Position numbers and translations under genes: made by a program. Positions 62,101 to 64,000 of a stretch of 64,000 bases of DNA are shown piece by piece. The stretch's first letter is position 1; every line of letters begins with the position of its first letter. Source of the stretch: Pterois miles. Its lineage: Eukaryota > Chordata > Actinopteri > Perciformes > Scorpaenidae. The notes under the pieces are model-generated. The model did no database searches and was not told where the DNA came from. It was given only the letters and a program-made list of their open reading frames with translations. The stretch covers positions 1,687,001-1,751,000 of the forward strand of contig CAMQGK010000297.1 of the NCBI GenBank assembly GCA_947000775.1, in the 5' to 3' direction.

Positions 62101-63309
62101 TTAGGAAGGAAATCCATCTGAGACTTAGACTTCAGTGCATTTTAGTGAACAACACTGAATGCAAAGTTTTGTTTGTATAGAATAAAACTCCACAGGCCAC
62201 AAATTCTCACTCCCAGTTCATCAAATACTGCCGCTTGGTCAGCGCCCCGCCGCATGGAGGTCGAGTTACTACTGGACAGACGTGGAACGGCGAATCAACA
62301 TACGCTTGTTACATGTATAGTGTCCTCTGAAAATAAACTTCCATTTTCACAGGAATTTAAAACCCCGCTCCAGACAGTTTAACTTCCTGTGTATTGGTCA
62401 ACGTTCTTGGCTTATTGGCTGCTGTCCATGAATTTATCTCCAGGAGGAGGAGACGGTCAGTGTGTTGTGTGACGATGGGATTTTCTAATCCACTGCATTG
62501 ATTGCTCCTGCACACATATTTGTCATTGTGAAAATAAACTCTAAACTCAGGTGGAAGAAACCAAGAAATAAAATGAAGACAGAGTTAGCTAATACAACAA
62601 GCTAACTACACAACCACCGAGTTACAGTTAAAAAATGGTTGTGGTTGTGATACTAGCAAATCGGGTATCTAATGACTGACGTGACAGTGGTGGTGCTCTC
62701 CTGGTTGAAAGTCTTGTGTTTGTTTGACCCATCCACCACCACTCCCGCCGGCCGTTAGTGGGCTCTCACACTATTAATAATACATTGCATGCTCCAACCG
62801 TGGGTGGGTTTGCATTTGAGTTAGCTGAAAGCCCATTTCGTCCCATACTGTTGTTAAAGGCATCCGATGCTGAGGGGTGCTCACCAGTAGGCAGTATTAG
62901 ACGAGTGAAACCATGTTGCCACAGATCTCTGATTTTGTCATAGATCTCTGTGACAAAAGCCCAATAGAGAAGTAATATTTTTTTATAAAACATGTCTTCT
63001 AAATAGATTTTTTTGAATACTAGTGTGACTTGCCTAAACACTTACAGTACGTACAGTTTATGTGTGTACCTGTATGGCAGAAGACTCCAGTGTGTGCTGA
63101 CAGGCTGCAGTCACAGTGGAAGCCGTTGGCTCTCTCCACACAGCGGCCCTGGTTCTGGCAGAGCGAGCCGTAGCTGCTGCAGTGACCCGGGCAGCCGGGT
63201 CCGACCCCGGGTGTGATCTTCGCCCTCTCCTCCAGGTCCAGGGTGACGCCGTTCAGCTGCAGGGAGCGAATGCAGCCCCGGAAGCCCTTCTGCCTGGACG
63301 CCGTGCCTC
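40111..63309 (-). CDS. Contactin-associated protein (CNTNAP4/5-like), 3' part
   Basis: Seven exons (63309-63070, 58892-58668, 56293-56160, 51376-51289, 45497-45279, 41184-41113, 40307-40111) splice into about 390 codons with a stop. Borders are AG/GT throughout and phases match (1,1,0,1,1,1). The family (Caspr, neurexin IV) comprises single-pass neuronal adhesion proteins that pair with contactins and organise axon domains and synapses. The part seen covers the end of laminin-G 3, EGF 2, laminin-G 4, the membrane helix (IAVVIFVIVSSLAITARVLY) and a 40-residue tail ending KEYFI, a likely PDZ ligand. The tail lacks the longer CNTNAP2-type ending (EWLI), which favours CNTNAP4/5-like over CNTNAP2; the exact paralogue cannot be fixed here. 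The discoidin, fibrinogen-like and earlier laminin-G domains lie beyond the window. Confidence 0.9.
41113..41184 (-). CDS. CNTNAP exon: juxtamembrane
   Basis: 72 bp, acceptor CTGTAG|ACCAGT, donor TTGGAG|GTACTG. Encodes DQSGSVGSGQPLVNAIRTDS then ALIGG. The PL.NA.R.DSA.IGG pattern is strongly conserved in the family just before the membrane helix. Confidence 0.92.
41717..41770 (-). repeat. SINE/LINE 3' tail fragment
   Basis: (TAAGA)n, then TTCCTTTATTAGTCCCACAG and GGAGAAATTC: the inverted 3' tail of SINE family A, 5'-truncated, in the last long intron. Confidence 0.65.
42640..43730. mobile_element. Non-autonomous DNA transposon (MITE-like)
   Basis: Ends are inverted relatives: GGTTGTATTCGATATATCCC on the left and the complement of GGTTTTGAATACAGCCTG on the right. 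Both arms are rich in ACATACT, GCATACTG and GTATGC strings. The interior (42830-43550) has no transposase. Target duplication not resolved. Confidence 0.55.
44125..44650 (-). mobile_element. hAT-like element, partial inverted copy
   Basis: Its reverse complement is collinear with the flanks of 47670-48874: AGAGTATTAAATA, AATTGATTTCCAATAA, ACCTGTGAGG.TTTCTGGAC, then GACCTCTGACCTCCAGATAT and AGTTTGGAGT. It lacks the roughly 510 bp nested insertion seen there, and both its terminal repeats are missing. Confidence 0.7.
44950..45140. mobile_element. Short MITE with TCTAGA-type ends
   Basis: The right end TTTCCCCAATTTGCAGGTTC, then CCTTCTAGACAC, is the inverse of the left motif (AAATTGCGAAATCTG). 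The same ends bracket 50385-50945. The short CTTAACTAT interior segment occurs only once here. Confidence 0.55.
45279..45497 (-). CDS. CNTNAP exon: laminin-G 4 end and stalk
   Basis: 219 bp, acceptor CTACAG|GATCTG, donor TGTCAG|GTAGGA. LGFTGCLSVVHFNTISPLKA and LVQSSCGSS hold the closing cysteine pair of the domain. It is followed by a polar stalk towards the membrane. Confidence 0.93.
47161..47187. repeat. Poly-A tract
   Basis: Twenty-seven consecutive A within the intron. Confidence 0.9.
47670..48874. mobile_element. hAT-like non-autonomous element with target duplication
   Basis: Perfect 11 bp terminal inverted repeats TAGGGCTGTCA (47670-47680) and TGACAGCCCTA (48864-48874). They are flanked by 8 bp duplications CTAATAAT (47662-47669) and CTAATATT (48875-48882) that differ at one base. 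An 8 bp duplication fits hAT. It contains the nested repeat at 47920-48440 and has no transposase. Confidence 0.75.
47920..48440 (+). mobile_element. Nested repeat, promoter-like family
   Basis: Starts about TTGTCACAACATCTAGGAC and ends near GAGCGTGATAATG (weak inverted TGTCAC-type ends). Inside: CACTTCCTG, CCCTGATTGTGTCCACCTG, TATTTAATGCG, then Cys/Leu-like pyrimidine runs and ATTAAAG. It interrupts the hAT-like element, as shown by the uninterrupted relative at 44125-44650. It has the same layout as the repeat that hosts the 36 bp minisatellite. Confidence 0.6.
48960..49291 (-). mobile_element. V-SINE/HE1-like SINE
   Basis: The minus-strand head CGCACGGTGGTGCAGTGG and tail (GGAT)n at 48960-48974, with the body motifs seen at 32725-33101. 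A short internal deletion removes the CACACCTACGGGCAATTTAG part. Confidence 0.8.
50385..50945. mobile_element. MITE with internal tandem expansion
   Basis: Left end TGTCTAGAAGGTAACCATCA and right end TTTCCCCAATTTGCTGGTTC are inverted partners, as in 44950-45140. The centre is expanded by the array at 50490-50895. Confidence 0.6.
50490..50895. repeat. Irregular minisatellite (CTTAACTATTC-based)
   Basis: Repeats of a roughly 20-45 bp phrase: (T)CTTAACTATTCAAGGTCA, then ATGCCTTATCTTAACTATTC, then AGACCAATAACCTTAACTGT, with higher-order periodicity. The Leu/Asn/Tyr-rich open frame across it is an artefact. Confidence 0.8.
51289..51376 (-). CDS. CNTNAP exon: laminin-G 4, short exon
   Basis: 88 bp, acceptor CTTCAG|ATTGAC, donor GCACG|GTAAGT. 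Reads IDQNLREDFNLTSDGEFNGI and KSLVLGNVHG. Found by joining phases from both neighbours; too short to stand out as an open frame. Confidence 0.9.
52500..53080 (+). repeat. Dispersed repeat family Y, copy 1
   Basis: Collinear with 57645-58290: GTGGGTA.TAATGGAGCAAAT, then GTGTGTCCTCTGGTG, ATTTCACAGACCG, CAGCCAATAGGAACG and ATGACCTG. The ends resemble inverted repeats of the form TTAAAG..AGT.GG.AGTA, so it is probably a MITE. Confidence 0.65.
53164..53452. mobile_element. MITE with CCGTATTTTTCGCACTA ends
   Basis: Left end ACCGTATTTTTCGCACTATA and right end TAGTGCAAAAAATACGG form terminal inverted repeats. The interior of about 250 bp is AT-rich and non-coding. This is a common vertebrate MITE end type. 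Confidence 0.75.
53698..54040 (+). mobile_element. tRNA-derived SINE (family A), full length
   Basis: Head GGGGCGGCAGTAGCTCAGTC (A box), ACCGGTTCAAGTCCC (B box), body with GAGGTGCCCCTCAGCAAGGC, and 3' end GGGACTAATAAAGG followed by (CTT)n. This is the reference copy for the others at 34304-34638, 59894-60215 and 61687-62010. Confidence 0.88.
55136..55340 (+). repeat. Dispersed repeat family X, copy
   Basis: ACATGGTTGGGCTTAAAATG, ACGTGAACACGGGACACGAA and GATCAGCTGATTATAGCG. Matches 38490-38640 and, inverted, 21990-22165. Confidence 0.55.
56160..56293 (-). CDS. CNTNAP exon: laminin-G 4, middle
   Basis: 134 bp. Reads (D)KLEVRYKLDSSRDAEVLRSR, then LADGQLHTVSIRRLKDSASVQ. The H-x-V-x-I/L strand is typical of laminin-G folds. 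Ends in phase 0 at GTGCAG|GTAACA. Confidence 0.92.
56769..56914 (+). repeat. V-SINE/HE1-like SINE, 3' part
   Basis: GCCCTGCGATGGACTGGCGA, CCTGTCCAGGGTGTACCC, CCCCTAACGGGATAAGCGG, then a (GGAT)n tail. 5'-truncated. Confidence 0.8.
57645..58290 (+). repeat. Dispersed repeat family Y, copy 2
   Basis: Counterpart of 52500-53080. Here the GTGTCCTCTG motif is triplicated (about 57767-57798), and it ends ACTGCCACTTTAACC. Confidence 0.65.
58668..58892 (-). CDS. CNTNAP exon: start of laminin-G 4
   Basis: 225 bp. Begins EVSASFKSGTSVSFTFKEPY and continues SLSFRTNQSPALLLYVTS and YLALLINKHG, typical first strands of the fourth laminin-G domain. The donor is GCACG|GTGAGG. Two possible acceptor AGs exist two bases apart; only the one before 58892 keeps phase. 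Confidence 0.93.
59370..60535. mobile_element. AGTATACTT-rich MITE with nested SINE
   Basis: Dense AGTATACTT and AAGTATAC motifs on both arms, with end segments CCCTTTTCAAAGAGAAG (left) and CTTTTTGGAGGGTG (right) as weak inverted partners. Interrupted at 59894-60215 by SINE family A. Confidence 0.55.
59894..60215 (-). mobile_element. tRNA-derived SINE (family A), nested
   Basis: Inverted copy of 53698-54040 with (GAA)n at 59897-59920. The tRNA-like head is cut at CCAACTCCCTAC, so the A box is lost. Confidence 0.85.
61687..62010 (+). mobile_element. G-corrupted SINE family A copy
   Basis: A G-rich patch that keeps the order of the SINE at 53698-54040: GAAGAGGCTAGTG for the A-box area, GGGTTAAAGTCCGG for the B box, GTTTTCCCTGTGGGGGC, GAAGCAACAACCCCCAA, AGAAGCCCCCTCCCC, then GAATTTTCCCC and AAAAAATAATCATC for the 3' tail. 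Many positions read G where the family has A, C or T. Base-calling error is more likely than mutation. Confidence 0.6.
62640..62770 (+). repeat. Dispersed repeat family X, 3' part (tentative)
   Basis: TGGTTGAAAGTCTTGTGTTT and GACCCATCCACCACC resemble the downstream side of the copy at 55136-55340 (GACGAAAGCCCTGTATTTG, GGACCCATCCAC). Confidence 0.4.
63070..63309 (-). CDS. CNTNAP exon: laminin-G 3 end plus EGF 2
   Basis: 240 bp, starts after CAG at 63310 and ends CATACAG|GTACAC. It reads GFRGCIRSLQLNGVTLDLEE (last Cys of laminin-G 3), then CPGHCSSYGSLCQNQGRCVE and CDCSLSAHTGVFC, a six-cysteine EGF module. It ends with one base of a Glu codon completed in the next exon. Confidence 0.93.
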
Positions 63310-64000
63310 CTGATAACATGAAAAGATTATATTGACATTTTAGGATTTAACTAATGAACCAAAGCCAGAGCCCCCAGAGCAACGGATCTACTTCACCACA
63401 CCAGCCCTTCTCATTTCTCTGTGTTGACAGGTCTGTGTGTTTTCTCTCTCTGTCTTGTTTTTCCTTTCTCCTCCTCCTGTCATCTACAGCAGATCCACAT
63501 GTCTCTGCTCCCCAGAAGCTCCAAACTGTCAACACTCTTCTTTTAAAATGACACAATGATGAAACAGCAACGAGGCAACAAAGCTGTAGGTGCAAAACTG
63601 AATTTGGGACAAACTTCCAACAGCTGTCTTTCCATCTGTCTGTGTGGAGCAGGATGGCAGATTTCCTTCCCTTTCAATCACTTTTACTTGCAAACCTTCA
63701 CCATCTCCTGCACCTCACTTGCAATCTGTCAGTTTTTTTTTTTTTTGATAATAGCTATAACCTGAACACAATGAAAATATATCAAAAATACATGTCCACC
63801 TTTGCACACACACGCTGGGCCCTCATGAGCTGGCAGCAGCAAGAGTTCAAACCTGACAACCTGTCATTAAGATCACGGATTGAAATTGTTATGGCTGACA
63901 GAGTTCAGACATGCCAGCACTTTGCTCTCGGTGTTCAAAGCTCACAACTTCCTACGGTGCAGCAGCAACATCAGCAGGTTTTACTCCAATAAATCACTGA
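63310..64000. other. CNTNAP intron, no exon seen
   Basis: Upstream intron of the minus-strand gene. No further exon with family residues is found before the window end; a poly-T tract lies at about 63731-63747. Confidence 0.5.

Noticed and set aside
63116..63313. Plus-strand 65-residue frame
   Set aside because: Antisense shadow of the CNTNAP EGF exon.

Overview
The window looks like a teleost fish chromosome, probably a spiny-rayed (percomorph) species. The reasons are one multi-exon vertebrate neuronal gene with kilobase-scale introns and a dense mix of fish-type repeats: tRNA-derived SINEs, L2/Rex-like LINE pieces, Tc1, Harbinger and hAT-like DNA elements, Polinton relics and long microsatellites. 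No bacterial features are present. Most long open frames here are by-products of low-complexity DNA and are not listed.

The only convincing host gene is on the minus strand at 63309-40111. It is the 3' end of a contactin-associated protein (CNTNAP/Caspr) gene: seven coding exons, about 390 residues, with GT/AG borders and phases that agree at every junction. They encode the end of the third laminin-G domain, the second EGF module, the fourth laminin-G domain, a transmembrane helix and a short cytoplasmic tail ending in EYFI. The 5' part lies beyond position 64000.

1-13.7 kb: a palindromic Tc1 relic (95-1180); two diverged direct copies of a roughly 550 bp segment (2130-2700, 8270-8790) on either side of a 3.7 kb poly-G island (3550-7235) that looks like sequence error; a LINE 3' end (7418-8235); and a dispersed repeat (10870-12710) whose TATA-like segment has expanded into 33 copies of a 36 bp unit.

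13.7-27.4 kb: a cluster of dead mobile elements. A Polinton/adintovirus-like relic (DNA polymerase B, packaging ATPase, possibly a small virion gene) lies at 15.3-18.2 kb. Next to it is a PIF/Harbinger element with an intron-containing transposase and a convergent SANT/Myb-like gene (18.4-21.3 kb). Then come an L2-like LINE (23.69-26.23 kb, minus) and a second, inverted piece of Polinton polymerase (26.29-27.37 kb).

27.4-40 kb: intergenic DNA with repeats, a possible orphan exon at 30707-30812, and a LINE split by a SINE (33.9-35.4 kb). 40-64 kb: CNTNAP exons and introns full of MITEs and SINEs, some nested. A second, small G-rich patch at 61687-62010 can be read as a SINE copy with many bases replaced by G, which helps to explain the large island.
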